Assembly: GCF_004005995.1 (NCBI RefSeq) | Contig: NZ_CP034767.1 | Location: forward strand, 3,822,501 to 3,886,500 | Origin: Devosia sp. 1566 | GTDB taxonomy: Bacteria; Pseudomonadota; Alphaproteobacteria; Rhizobiales; Devosiaceae | Reading direction: 5' to 3' | Length of the DNA: 64,000 nucleotides | Shown: positions 1-8,478 of the stretch, in pieces | How the letters are laid out: each line of letters begins with the position of its first letter | How positions within the stretch are numbered: position 1 is the first letter of the stretch | Position numbers and translations under genes: made by a program | Notes under the pieces: model-generated | What the model was told of the DNA's origin: nothing | The model's database searches: none | What the model saw: the letters and a program-made list of their open reading frames with translations, nothing else

Positions 1-978
1 ATCCGAAACTTAACGCAAGTCAAGCACGGAAATTAACCTCACCACCGGACAATCAGGTGCAGCAATGCATCATCGATCCCGAGGGCGATTTCACCAGCGC
101 CCGCAGGAGGTTGGGCCCCTCAGGTGGCCTTGGAAAGACAAATTGCCAAAAGTCACTGCTTCCGTTCGACCGTTCGCAAGGACTACCGGAATTTTCCTTA
201 TCCAACCGAACGGACGGCATCTTGCACGAGGGACAATTCCTTTGGCTCCAAGATCGTCTATCCGGTGCTTGAAAAATTCGCGCCTCGCCGACAGGCAGCA
301 AAGCCGTCGGTTTCCGGCTGTTTTGCCTTGTTCAGGAATTCGCATCGTTCCTGTTTCGCGCCGCCAAGGATTTCAGCTCCGGTGCTTGTCAAGTGTGGAC
401 CCACGAAAAGCGCCCTAGCCGCAGCCGCAGTGCGTCGTTTTGACGCACATAGACGCGTATGCTCATGGTTCTGCAGCCCGGCATCATCGGCTTGTGGGAA
501 GAGAGATCTGCCCCGGAACCATCCCACCGCTTGATCGATCGCCATCGGATAATGCATCCCGCATGACGCGGAACAGCTCCAAACTACCGGGCAGCGGAAC
601 CAGCAGCGTAAGACCACCAGGACCCAAAAAGACCGACGGCGGCCAGTCAGATCGCGCTGGCTCCGAACGAGTTCGGATGCCTGTGCCAGCTTGCGGTGGA
701 GCGGCCCACGACACGACCCCGGATTTGCTGTCACAAGCCGAAGCCTAGGCATCTACGGGACTGACCGGCATCTCCGCCTCCTGTTTGGAGGTACAGTACC
801 GCTGGTTCCAGAAGCGGGGATAAGGCAGTAGCTGGTTTCTGAAGCATCCTTACGCGCGCTACTGGCGCATCATCAGCTAGCAGATCAACCTTCCGTCCTA
901 AAGCCTCAAGCCCGGCTCAACCGACCTTCCAGCAGGCTTGGTAGATCGACAAGCAGGTCATTCTCGCTGTCGAAATCT
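1..978. other. Gene-poor stretch, no supported gene
   Basis: Several open frames of 60-165 codons overlap one another on both strands here. None carries a recognisable domain, a convincing ribosome binding site or a clear signature, so none is called. The stretch leads straight into a headless LysR gene. It is probably decayed DNA of accessory origin. Confidence 0.5.
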
Positions 979-1383
979 TTGGGCCTATACGCCTCGCCCG
1001 ACTACATCGCTCAGCATGGGGAACCGGCGAACCTCGACGATCTAGCACAGCATAGTATTGTCGGTCCCGATCGCAGCCGCAGCGACCTCGCCTTGGCCGA
1101 GGCACGCGGGGCGATGTTTTCGCGTCACCGCTACGTCCTTCGCTCCGACAGCCACCCCGCTCAACTGGCTGCAGTCCGTGCCGGCATCGGCATTGGAGTC
1201 ACCCAGGTGCCTTTGGGCGACAGCGATCCCCGGCTCTTCCGCGTGCTGCCGGATTTCACGATGGCCTCGCTGGAAACCTGGATTGTCACGCACGAGAACC
1301 TCTCGCGCGTGCCCCGCGTGCGCGCCCTGTTCGATGCATTAGTGCACGAGTTTACAGCCATGGCTCACCAGAGCGCGGTTTGA
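979..1383 (+). pseudogene. LysR-family regulator, C-terminal remnant
   Basis: The 134 codons match the second half of a LysR substrate-binding domain. Visible features are the GLYASPDYI strand, a central VRAGIGIGV segment typical of the effector-domain hinge, and the closing run ending in ALFDALVHEF. The N-terminal winged helix-turn-helix and the first half of the effector domain are missing. The frame opens on TTG without a ribosome binding site, and the DNA upstream has no recognisable LysR sequence. It therefore cannot bind DNA and is called a 5'-truncated pseudogene. LysR proteins normally have about 300 residues. Confidence 0.75.
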
Positions 1384-1800
1384 GGAGAGAGCGCTCAATT
1401 GTGGTAGCAGCAAGCTGAGGCGCGGTGCCCGAACTTTCAACGAGATGGCAGCCCAGCTATCCGCCGATTATTATGTCCGCTTACCGGCTAGGGGCCAAAG
1501 TGCTTCAATGACCGAATTGGGGTCGGGAATGGAATAGCAGCATTCGTCGGTGTGCCTGCGATAGCGGACATTCCGCGCACGCGGTGCCATGTGGTCATAA
1601 TGGCGTCGGAGGCTATCAGTCCGGGTCGGAGAGAAGTAAGTGAAGCAGACGCTGTCGACAAAAGCGCACAGGTTTGCCCAGTCGCGCTCGTTGAGGCAGG
1701 CGATATATTCGTTGTAGATGAGGGGCAGTCTGGCTTGGTCGAATGGGCTATCCTCAGCACGGCAATTTGCAGTCGAAATGCTCAACCTCAAAAGCCGCCG
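1384..1800. other. Gap with a possible SnoaL-like remnant
   Basis: No intact gene is visible. On the minus strand (about 1660-1740) the frame reads LIYNEYIACLNERDWANL, which resembles the opening helix of SnoaL-like ester cyclases. The match is lost a few residues later, so this may be a decayed fragment. The resemblance is short and could be chance. Confidence 0.25.
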
Positions 1801-2550
1801 TTAAGTACGGCCTGGCGGGGTCGCATCGTCGGGCCGGCCGCCCATACCCATCCCCATGCCTCCGCCACCTCCGCCGCCTCCGCCAACACCACCGGCACCG
1901 CCTCCGCCATCTTCGCGGCCACCGCTGCCCTGCTGACCACCACCCCTGCCTCGTCCGCCAGTGCTGGCCGGTCGGGTAGGGCCCTGCATGGGGATCTGCA
2001 GGTCAGCCGGAATTGCAGACAGGTCGAGCGCCTGGCGAATGAAATTGCGTAGCGACACCACGAGCTCATCGGTATGGATCTGATTGCCGGCCACGAGGTC
2101 ACGCGCCGCCTTCTCGGCCAGCCGAACATGCTCGTCAGTGCCCAGCAGGATTATGTCGGACAGCGCCGCTTCCACCGCGTCACGCATCTGGCGAACGCGT
2201 TCGAACATCTCGTCGCTCATGGTGCGCGGCACGACCGCCTCCCCGCCCTGCTCGGCCGCTAGCTTTTCAGCCGCTCGGATGTCGCGCAGGTGGCGCGGCT
2301 CGACCGAGAGCCTTCCGGTAAACGAGCCGCCCAGCACCTTGTACGCAGCCATCAAGGTCTTGAGGCGCTCGTTGATCTGTCGGTTTTGGCGCTGCTGGCG
2401 CTGCTGGATCGTGGTCATCATCACCAGCCGAATCCCGATGCCTACCAGCGCGAACAGCGCGATGCCGACCAGGGTGGTTAAGACACTCTCCCAAGAACTG
2501 AAATCGAAACTGCGCAAACTATTCTCCTGCAGCTGGCGCCAGAGTGCCAT
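1801..2550 (-). CDS. Membrane-anchored protein with glycine-rich C-terminal tail
   Basis: This 249-residue protein has one strong membrane segment near residues 25-45 (VLTTLVGIALFALVGIGIRL). A charged, glutamine- and arginine-rich helical region of roughly 140 residues follows. The last 55 residues or so are low complexity: glycine-rich with GGGGG runs and a GMGMGM stretch, ending in PPGRT. The layout suggests a single-pass inner-membrane protein with a cytoplasmic helical domain and a flexible tail. I do not recognise the family. The ATG start is not backed by a good ribosome binding site. The frame is much longer than its shadows and the helical part has normal composition, so I think it is real. 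Confidence 0.6.
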   Translation of the reverse strand: MALWRQLQENSLRSFDFSSWESVLTTLVGIALFALVGIGIRLVMMTTIQQRQQRQNRQINERLKTLMAAYKVLGGSFTGRLSVEPRHLRDIRAAEKLAAEQGGEAVVPRTMSDEMFERVRQMRDAVEAALSDIILLGTDEHVRLAEKAARDLVAGNQIHTDELVVSLRNFIRQALDLSAIPADLQIPMQGPTRPASTGGRGRGGGQQGSGGREDGGGGAGGVGGGGGGGGGMGMGMGGRPDDATPPGRT

Positions 2551-2672
2551 GCTAGGTGGATTGGTGCAAAGCGAGATCGGGATCGTCTTCTCGCGAGGTT
2601 ATTACCCTTGCGGTTGCTAGCCAATGTCCCCTGGAACCAAAAACCGGGCATCCTGGGGAAGGGGATGCCATT

Positions 2673-3356
2673 TCACTTCAATCCGCCCCGCTTTGGTGGA
2701 AAGTGCTCCGTACTTTGTTGCGTTCGTCGGCCATTCTCCCAGGGACTACCCGGCATGATGTAGGCGGTCTTGGCGCCAACGGCAGCGATCCAGTCCCGGA
2801 CAGCCTTGGCGATGAACTCGGGGCCATTGTCTGAACGAATATGCCCAGGCGCTCCGCGCAGGATGAACAGGTCGGTGAGCACATCAACGACGTCGACCGC
2901 CTTGAGCCTGCGACTGATCCTGATGGCCAGGCATTCCCTGGTAAACTCGTCGATGAGGTTGAGCATGCGGAACTTCCGGCCATTGTGGGTTCTGTCCTCG
3001 ACAAAGTCATAGGACCAGACGTGATTGGAGTGCTCGGGCCGCAGCCGGATGCAGGCTCCCTCATTGAGCCAGAGCCGCCCGCGTTTGGGTTGCTTTGGTG
3101 GAACCTTGAGCCCCTCTCGCCGCCAGATCCGCTCCACCCGCTTGTGGTTCACCACCCATCCAGCGCGATGCAGCATCGCCGTGATCCGACGATAGCCATA
3201 CCGGCCATACTGGGTGGCAAGCTCGATGATGTCGGCCGTTAGAGCCGCTTCATCGTCGCGGGTTTGGGGAGCCGTGCGCTGGGTGGATCGATGCTGGCCC
3301 AGAACCCGGCAGGCTCGCCGCTGCGAGATGCCAAACCGGGCAACAACATGATCCAC
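2673..3356 (-). pseudogene. IS3-family transposase OrfB, truncated before the catalytic glutamate
   Basis: This is the DDE integrase subunit of an IS3-family element. Upstream in this frame the sequence reads GKLLSPARRRACVDHVV, the usual OrfAB join, so the true product is made by frameshift from OrfA. The HTH_21 segment (YGRYGYRRITAML), the first aspartate (WSYDFVEDRT) and the second aspartate (IRSDNGPEF) are present. After SPWENG the family sequence stops and unrelated residues run to a stop. The third acidic residue of the DDE triad lies just beyond that point in intact relatives. The enzyme must be inactive and the right end of the element has been lost. Confidence 0.85.
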
Positions 3357-3379
3357 ACAAGCACGGCGGCGAGCGGGGC

Positions 3380-3658
3380 TTAGAAGTTTCCCCGGGCGGC
3401 CTCCGCCAGCACCATCTTGTCCAGGGTCAGGTCCGATACGGCCCGGCGCAACCGCGCATTCTCGGCCTCGAGCTCTTTAAGCCGCTTCACCTGGTCGCCC
3501 TTGAGGCCACCATACTCCTTGCGCCAGCGATAATACGAAACTTCCGTAACCGCTATCGCCCGGACAGCTTCCGCCACCGTCTTCCCCTGCGAAGTCAGCA
3601 CGTCAACCTGACGAAGCTTGGCGACAATCTCTTCAGCCGTAGGCCGTATCCTGGGCAT
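3380..3658 (-). CDS. IS3-family transposase OrfA
   Basis: The 92-residue DNA-binding subunit has an N-terminal helix-turn-helix of the HTH_8/transposase_8 type (EEIVAKLRQVDVL, then SYYRWRKEYGGLKGD). A short leucine-zipper-like helix follows (LKELEAENARLRRAVSDL) and would serve for pairing with OrfAB. The ATG is preceded by AAGGA eight bases upstream. The gene ends in AARGNF just after a slippery heptamer that would shift ribosomes into the OrfB frame. The gene itself looks intact, but its partner is truncated, so the element cannot move by itself. Confidence 0.85.
   Translation of the reverse strand: MPRIRPTAEEIVAKLRQVDVLTSQGKTVAEAVRAIAVTEVSYYRWRKEYGGLKGDQVKRLKELEAENARLRRAVSDLTLDKMVLAEAARGNF
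3386..3392 (-). other. Programmed -1 frameshift heptamer GGGAAAC
   Basis: Read on the minus strand, the last codons of OrfA contain G GGA AAC, a perfect X XXY YYZ slippery site. OrfB lies in the -1 frame and continues as GKLLSPARRR, the canonical IS3 fusion sequence. OrfA stops at the codon 3380-3382, two codons after the site. Confidence 0.75.
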
Positions 3659-3700
3659 CTGCGTATCCTTTCAAAATGGGAGCTTCCCATACTTCAAAAA

Positions 3701-3725
3701 GGACCACTTCTGTGGGGGCAGACCA
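3701..3725 (-). repeat. Probable terminal inverted repeat of the IS3 element (left end)
   Basis: Upstream of OrfA the minus strand reads TGGTCTGCCCCCACAG and then AAGTGGTCC. It starts with TG and is followed after about 40 bases by the OrfA start, as IS3-family ends are. No matching right-hand copy was found beyond the truncated OrfB, in agreement with loss of that end. Confidence 0.55.
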
Positions 3726-3835
3726 ACATGGAAGCGGACGTTCCAGCTCCGCTCCAAGCCAAGGCATTTTGCCTGCTGCCGGCAGTTTTAAATGATCATA
3801 CCGGTCGATGTGGAGGCTCTCGCCGGCCCGTAACC

Positions 3836-4477
3836 TTAACGGGCGAAGGTCAGGTGAATGGTGCCGCTTTCGGCGGTCTCGGATGTGACCGATGGCAGGC
3901 GGGCTTCGAGACAGCGCTGGTTGTCCCACAGGCGAACGCCGCTGCCGAGGACAATGGGCGCGATAGCGACATGGAGGTAATCGACCAGATCGGCCTCAAG
4001 GTAGGCGCGCACGGTGGTGGGACCACCGCCGATGCGGACATCCTTGCCGGCGGCGGCGGCGGTAGCGCGTGCGAGTGCGTCCTCAATGCTGGTGTCGATA
4101 AAGTGGAAGGTGGTGTCTGACACCGTGAGCGTGGGACGCGAAGTATGAGTGAGGACGAAGACAGGGCAGTGGAACGGCGGCTCATCGCCCCACCAGCCAT
4201 TCCAGTTCGGATCGTCGGGGAAGTTATGGAGGCCAAATTTGCCGGCACCCATGATTTCAGCACCCGTGTTCTCAAAATAGGCGCGGGCGTAGGCGTCATC
4301 TACACCAGTGGTGCCGGCACCTGAGTTGTCGTGAAAGACACGCTCACGGAAGGTGCGCGTGGCGACGTAGGAAGCGGTCAAGCGCCCCCAATCTTCACCG
4401 AAGGGCTTTTCGGGAGTAGTATCTGTAGTGGTGGCGAAGCCATCGAGCGAAATCATTAAGTCGACACGTACAGCCAT
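3836..4477 (-). CDS. Dihydrofolate reductase family protein (RibD C-terminal type)
   Basis: The 213-residue protein belongs to the RibD_C/DHFR-like fold that uses NAD(P)H to reduce small substrates. Visible features are the opening strand VRVDLMISLDGF, the central GAEIMGAGKFGL segment and the nucleotide-binding turn GKDVRIGGGPTTVRAYL. Near the end come DLVDYLHVAIAPIVLGSG and a final LTFAR strand. These are family marks, but the substrate cannot be read from sequence. GGAG lies six bases before the ATG. The gene is divergent from the ArsR/SRPBCC pair, and two operator-like repeats lie between them, so joint control is likely. Confidence 0.85.
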   Translation of the reverse strand: MAVRVDLMISLDGFATTTDTTPEKPFGEDWGRLTASYVATRTFRERVFHDNSGAGTTGVDDAYARAYFENTGAEIMGAGKFGLHNFPDDPNWNGWWGDEPPFHCPVFVLTHTSRPTLTVSDTTFHFIDTSIEDALARATAAAAGKDVRIGGGPTTVRAYLEADLVDYLHVAIAPIVLGSGVRLWDNQRCLEARLPSVTSETAESGTIHLTFAR

Positions 4478-4500
4478 AGCGAACTCCAGGTGTGCAATGT

Positions 4501-4559
4501 CAGTAAGGCAGGTACCTTCTTATTAAGACTCTGACAGTAAGGCAAGTGCCTCTTTAAGA
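4501..4559. promoter_or_regulatory. Tandem operator-like repeats between divergent genes
   Basis: CAGTAAGGCAGGTACCTT at 4501 recurs 34 bases later as CAGTAAGGCAAGTGCCTC. Both are followed by a TTAAGA, giving two direct copies. Each copy contains an imperfect palindrome (AAGGCAGGTACCTT at 4505-4518; AAGGCAAGTGCCTCTT at 4539-4554). The spacing of about three helical turns and the place between a regulator and a divergent enzyme suggest binding sites for the ArsR-family protein. Confidence 0.55.
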
Positions 4560-4594
4560 TTGACCAGATGGAAGGTCCACGCTAGGCCTTGGAC

Positions 4595-4918
4595 ATGCCT
4601 TATCACTCGACCCCACTGGACCTGGCCTTCCATGCTCTGAGCGACCCAACACGGCGCGCTGTGGTGTCGCGATTGCGCGAGGGAGAAATGCCGGTCAGTG
4701 CGCTGGCCGCGCCGTTCGACATGGCGTTGCCCTCGTTTTCGCAGCACCTCAAAGTGCTGGAAGAGTGCGGCCTGATCATCAGTGAGAAGCGTGGACGCAG
4801 CCGCTGGTGCCGGCTTGTGCCGGAGCGGTTCGACGAGGCGGCAGACTGGATGGAAATAGAGCGCCATCGTGCGGCCGAGCGGCTAGATCGGCTTGAACGC
4901 TATCTCGACCGGACGTGA
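4595..4918 (+). CDS. ArsR-family winged-helix regulator
   Basis: This 107-residue repressor of the ArsR/SmtB type has the usual FHALSDPTRRAVVSRLREGE opening. The recognition region is MALPSFSQHLKVLEECGLI and the wing is EKRGRSRWCRL. There is no metal-binding cysteine pair. It belongs to the metal-independent subgroup that is typically encoded just before an AHSA1/SRPBCC protein, as here. I start at the ATG at 4595; an in-frame TTG six bases upstream is less likely. Its end overlaps GTGA of the following region, so translation of the SRPBCC gene is probably coupled. It likely acts on the repeats at 4501-4559. Confidence 0.85.
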   Translation: MPYHSTPLDLAFHALSDPTRRAVVSRLREGEMPVSALAAPFDMALPSFSQHLKVLEECGLIISEKRGRSRWCRLVPERFDEAADWMEIERHRAAERLDRLERYLDRT

Positions 4919-4929
4919 AGGGAACCCCG

Positions 4930-5415
4930 ATGACGATGCTGTTCGAGAACCTGCTCGATACCTGGTCTATGGACCGCGAGATCGTCTTGGTGAAAGTGCT
5001 GAAGCACCCGCGCCCCAAGGTGTTTGCGGCGTGGATGGACCCGACGGCGCTTAGTCAATGGTACGGCCCGGACGGGCTAAGCATCGAGAGCCATGAGGCC
5101 GATATGCGCGAGGGCGGGTTCTGGCGCTTCGACATGGTGGGGGTATTCGAGGGCAAGCAGCAGCGCTTTCCCAACCTGATGCGGTTCATCCAGATCGTCC
5201 CTAATGAACGGATTGTCATCGACTATGGCGCGGAGAACAGCGACCCAAACGGCTTCCACATGGTGGTCACGTTCGACGAGCAGGCCGACGGTAAGACCGT
5301 GCTGACGATGCGTCAGCTGCATCCTAGTCGCGAGCGGCGGCAGGCGGTGGTGGCCTTCGGTGCAGTCGAATATGGGCTGCAGACGTTGGGTGCGCTGGAG
5401 CGATGGCTGGGCTAA
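4930..5415 (+). CDS. SRPBCC (AHSA1-like) domain protein
   Basis: This 161-residue protein has the helix-grip fold of the SRPBCC superfamily, which forms a hydrophobic ligand pocket. The AHSA1 pattern is plain: VKVLKHPRPKVFAAWMDPTALSQWYGPDG, then REGGFWRFDMVG, then the final helix GLQTLGALERWL. The ATG at 4930 has AAGGGA six bases upstream, better than the in-frame GTG at 4915. It follows the ArsR gene directly and forms a two-gene operon of a very common type. The ligand is unknown. Confidence 0.85.
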   Translation: MTMLFENLLDTWSMDREIVLVKVLKHPRPKVFAAWMDPTALSQWYGPDGLSIESHEADMREGGFWRFDMVGVFEGKQQRFPNLMRFIQIVPNERIVIDYGAENSDPNGFHMVVTFDEQADGKTVLTMRQLHPSRERRQAVVAFGAVEYGLQTLGALERWLG

Positions 5416-5764
5416 GGAAGACCCCCGGCCTATTTGCGCCCTGCACCGGAAACGTTCATCGCGGGGCAGCGCGATAAAGGCCGATGGGGGGGGGTGGTTT
5501 TCAGACCGGCAGCTTTTGAGCTTCAAGGTTGTGCAAGCGGACATTTGGTGCGTCAGTGCATGCAATGTGACGATGGGAAACGCACGACGTGACGTTTGCC
5601 CCTGTAGCCGTTGTCGTTCATCCCCCTTAATCAGCGCGGCATGGCTAGAGAAGGTACGGGCACCAGCACGTGTGTTTTTCCGCGTCGGTTAGTTGATGAA
5701 AAAGTGCGATCGTTTTGCTACACACTCTGTAGCACCCGCGTGCCCCGCTTCCTATATACGGCAA
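5416..5764. other. Intergenic stretch without a supported gene
   Basis: Only short overlapping frames without recognisable domains are present. A GC-rich G-run lies near 5485-5495. A promoter for the hemolysin III gene is expected near its right end, but no clear -35/-10 pair stands out. Confidence 0.4.
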
Positions 5765-6439
5765 ATGGAAAGCCCGAACCGAGGCCTTGTGGAAGCCCGC
5801 CCGCATTATCCCAGCGTTCAGGCGCGCGCCGCGGATCTGTTTGTACATTTGCTGGGTCTCGGCCTGGCCCTCCTTGGCGGCGCCATCCTGCTTTGGATGG
5901 GCATCCAGGATCCAGCCCCTGGCAGGCTTGCGGTCATCGCGATCTACTCGCTTGGCGCGGTATGCATGTTCGGGTTCTCCACCGCGTACAACTTCGCGCC
6001 GGCTGAATGGAAGCCCGTGCTGCGCCGGCTCGACCATGTCGGCATCTTCCTGATGATCGCAGCCACTTATACGCCGTTCACCGCGTATCTGCTGTCCGGG
6101 GCCTGGGCCTGGTCGCTGACGACCAGCCTGTGGGTGCTGGCCGGCTTGGGAATTGCCGGCAAGATCTTCCTGCCGCCGATCAGCCAGAGGGTCTGGGTGC
6201 CTATCTACCTGGGCCTGGCGTGGATCGGCGCCATCGCAGCAGTCCCCCTTGCCGAGATAACCTCCGCGGTGGTGCTGTGGCTCCTGGCATTTGGCGGGCT
6301 ACTCTATTCAGCTGGTGTTTTTTTCTACACCAACAAGCGCCTGCAGTTCGCCAAAGCCATCTGGCACGGCCATGTCGTGGCAGCGGCCGCGACGCACTGG
6401 GCAGCCGTGCTGGTGGGGCTGTTTGTGGTCCGCTCCTGA
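5765..6439 (+). CDS. Hemolysin III / TrhA-like (PAQR family) membrane protein
   Basis: The 224-residue protein has seven hydrophobic segments, as in the PAQR/hemolysin III family; bacterial members affect membrane fluidity. Family marks are the LDHVGIF segment followed by AATYTPF, and the last helices beginning IWHGHVVAAAATHW. In the second segment the usual S-x3-H zinc ligand pattern reads STAYN, so the histidine is replaced by asparagine. The ATG at 5765 (MESPNRG) lies downstream of a longer in-frame opening at 5693 whose extra 24 residues look unlike family members. No operon partner is present. Confidence 0.8.
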   Translation: MESPNRGLVEARPHYPSVQARAADLFVHLLGLGLALLGGAILLWMGIQDPAPGRLAVIAIYSLGAVCMFGFSTAYNFAPAEWKPVLRRLDHVGIFLMIAATYTPFTAYLLSGAWAWSLTTSLWVLAGLGIAGKIFLPPISQRVWVPIYLGLAWIGAIAAVPLAEITSAVVLWLLAFGGLLYSAGVFFYTNKRLQFAKAIWHGHVVAAAATHWAAVLVGLFVVRS

Positions 6440-7276
6440 TCGCCGCTCCCCCAATCCGCCTGGCGCAGCGTTGAGGAAGGGATGCTGGGCTTTGGCAGTT
6501 TTCTAGGAGCAGCAGGTCCGTTCCGCTGCGGTGCGGATGTTGATAACGGGCGGGAAGACCGTGCACGTAATCGCCCGCACGCCCGATGCGCATGCAGCAG
6601 CGCTAAGCCGTCGCTATGGGGTGCATGGCGCAAAATGACGTCCAGATAATCCTTGAGGCTCTGGGGATCCAAAGCCCCCGCCGATAATACAGATTTTCAC
6701 CTGACCCTCCCTGTTGGCCCTGCAGTCGGAAGTGACCGGCAGCAGAGTTGATCGTGTAGCGGCACGTGCAAGACCCAAATGCACCGTGTGAGTCGAGGTT
6801 ACCCTTTCGGCTCACAAGTTAGTTGTTCATCGCTCTCGAGGCCGTTGGTCTGGCGCTCAAGGGCCCTCTGACCCAAAGGCGCGTTCCACTCGAGCGGTAA
6901 CGTTCGATATCCTCCACCTCAAGTTAGCATGATTGACATGGGTCGCCTGGATTCCGCCCGCTGTCGCGTGAAAACAAGGGATGGCTTTCTGGAGACCGCG
7001 AAGCCTCAGCACGTCCGGAGAGGTTCCGGGTGCACCGCTGAACTACCGGTGCCCTTGAAGACGAAGGCTCCCGCGGCTGGCCCGGCGCAGCGCCATGTTC
7101 AGGCAGGAAGTCGAGGAGCGTGCTCCCATCCTGGGCAAAGCGCCCGCTACCGCCTCGCGCTGGAATATCAGCAGCCACAGCGCGCTCACACGGCCGTTCA
7201 AGCGTACGGTAGAAGACCAAAATCCAGACGCAGGTTTATCGGGGTTAACTAAGCCGGTTCACTGAGGAGATCACCA
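6440..7276. other. Long gap, no supported gene
   Basis: About 830 bases hold only short overlapping frames without domain marks. The sequence looks like decayed coding DNA. The last bases (CTGAGGAGATCACC) provide the ribosome binding site for the following receiver gene. Confidence 0.4.
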
Positions 7277-7849
7277 ATGACGGCCACGGCTGGACTGATG
7301 ATTGTTGAAGATCAGCCCTTGATTGCAATGATGATCGAGGAAATGGCGGCCGACCTCGGCTGGGTTGTGGACGGGATCCTCTATTCCGAAGCTGACGCGC
7401 TGACCTTTCTCGACGCTAACCGACCACACCTTGCGCTTCTCGATATCAATCTTGGTTTGACGACCAGCCTCCAGGTCGCGGCCGCCTGCCAAGAACGAAA
7501 GATTCCGGTGGTTTTCACCACGGGCTACAACGCTGCCGACGTATTGGCGCAATGCGGTAATGCGCCGGTGTTGGCCAAACCGTTCTCTACCGATGGCACC
7601 AGTTGCACCATCATCACGGCGCCGGCGGTCGAGCATATCGCCGATATCCATGGCCGCATGCCGGTCATCCTCGAGGAGAGCGCCTACGATGCCTCGTTGT
7701 CGGGCGATGCCAAGGGAGACGATGCCAAGGCGATCCTGCTCGACAACCATCTTGACAGCCAGCTTGAGTTCTTCCGGGTCGGCCGCGAGGTGAACAATAG
7801 CCGGCACGAGGGGGCGGATACCAAGAAGCCTCTTTTGAACGCGCTCTAG
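7277..7849 (+). CDS. Chimeric ORF: response-regulator receiver domain joined to SRAP C-terminus
   Basis: Residues 1-104 are a complete receiver domain. It has the acidic pocket E11/D12, phospho-acceptor D56 (LALLDINL), T82 in FTTGY and K101 in LAKPFS. From about residue 108 the sequence abruptly becomes the end of an SOS-response-associated peptidase (YedK/SRAP-like): CTIITAPAVEHIADIHGRMPVIL, then an AILLDNHLDSQLEFF strand and RVGREVNNSR. The N-terminal catalytic cysteine half of SRAP is absent. The usual last helix of the receiver is also replaced. AGGAG stands ten bases before the ATG. The product could fold as a receiver with a foreign tail, or the gene may be a recombination relic. Confidence 0.7.
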   Translation: MTATAGLMIVEDQPLIAMMIEEMAADLGWVVDGILYSEADALTFLDANRPHLALLDINLGLTTSLQVAAACQERKIPVVFTTGYNAADVLAQCGNAPVLAKPFSTDGTSCTIITAPAVEHIADIHGRMPVILEESAYDASLSGDAKGDDAKAILLDNHLDSQLEFFRVGREVNNSRHEGADTKKPLLNAL

Positions 7850-7913
7850 GAACCGAATTCGGGGTCGCTCATTATCAGGCCAAACGGCGCGCGATACCCC
7901 TCCAGCGCGGTTT

Positions 7914-7960
7914 AAGAAAGCCGCAGGCGGTGTGTCCCCACCGCGGGCGGCTTTCTCTTT
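7914..7960. terminator. Bidirectional terminator hairpin
   Basis: GAAAGCCGC (7916-7924) pairs with GCGGCTTTC (7947-7955), and inside it GCGGTG pairs with CACCGC. The stem is followed by CTTTCTCTTT on the plus strand and TTTCTTAAA on the minus strand. It sits between two convergent genes. Confidence 0.75.
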
Positions 7961-7971
7961 CACCCTCGCGT

Positions 7972-8394
7972 TCAGCTTTCGCGCTTCGCGGCCTTCTTGA
8001 GCTGCTCCGGCATGATGTCGTCCGGCATAATCTCCTGGAGATGGTCGTAGACGACATCTGCCGAGAAGGGCTTCCCGATGAAGACGGCGCCGTCCGGCAT
8101 GTCCCCGGGCTGCGGTTTTAGATGACCTGACGAAACCACGATGGCGATATCCGGCCAATTCTTCGCGCAGGTGCGGGCGAGGTCGAAACCGTTAAGTTCA
8201 CCCGGCGGCATCTCCACATCGGTGAACAGCAACTGGATGCTGGCGTGGGACTCCTCGAGGATCGCCAGGGCCTCCCCAACTTCCCCCGCCTCGTACACCC
8301 GGAAGCCGGCGTCTTCGAGAATTCGCGCCGCATCCATACGGATGAGCACGTTGTCATCCGAAACCAAGGCAAATGGCGTGTAGTCGTCTGACAT
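7972..8394 (-). CDS. Single-domain response regulator
   Basis: This is a 140-residue stand-alone receiver. The acidic pair D13/D14, phospho-acceptor D59 (LLFTDVEMP), the SS of VVSSGH and the lysine of FIGKPFS are all in place. A lysine-rich tail follows, with no output domain, so it should signal by protein contact or pass phosphate on. The ATG at 8394 has GGAG about eight bases upstream; the longer TTG-started frame is less likely. It lies 84 bases downstream of the histidine kinase on the same strand, so the two probably form one signalling unit. Confidence 0.88.
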   Translation of the reverse strand: MSDDYTPFALVSDDNVLIRMDAARILEDAGFRVYEAGEVGEALAILEESHASIQLLFTDVEMPPGELNGFDLARTCAKNWPDIAIVVSSGHLKPQPGDMPDGAVFIGKPFSADVVYDHLQEIMPDDIMPEQLKKAAKRES

Positions 8395-8478
8395 AACGTG
8401 CTCCAGCAAGGCGTTTTAGGACAATGCATGGATTAAGGAAGCGATGCTTAACTACACTCCGCCATCTCGTTCCACCTG

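Noticed and set aside
258..752. 164-codon minus-strand frame at the left end
   Set aside because: It has no recognisable domain, has overlapping frames of equal quality on the other strand, and lacks a ribosome binding site.
1471..1791. Ester-cyclase (SnoaL-like) gene
   Set aside because: Only about 18 residues resemble the family; the rest does not match in any frame, so it is at most a trace.
8395..8472. GGAAC-N16-GTT on the minus strand before the response regulator
   Set aside because: The spacing is one base shorter than in the two accepted EcfG sites and the element is directly behind the kinase stop. Too weak to call.
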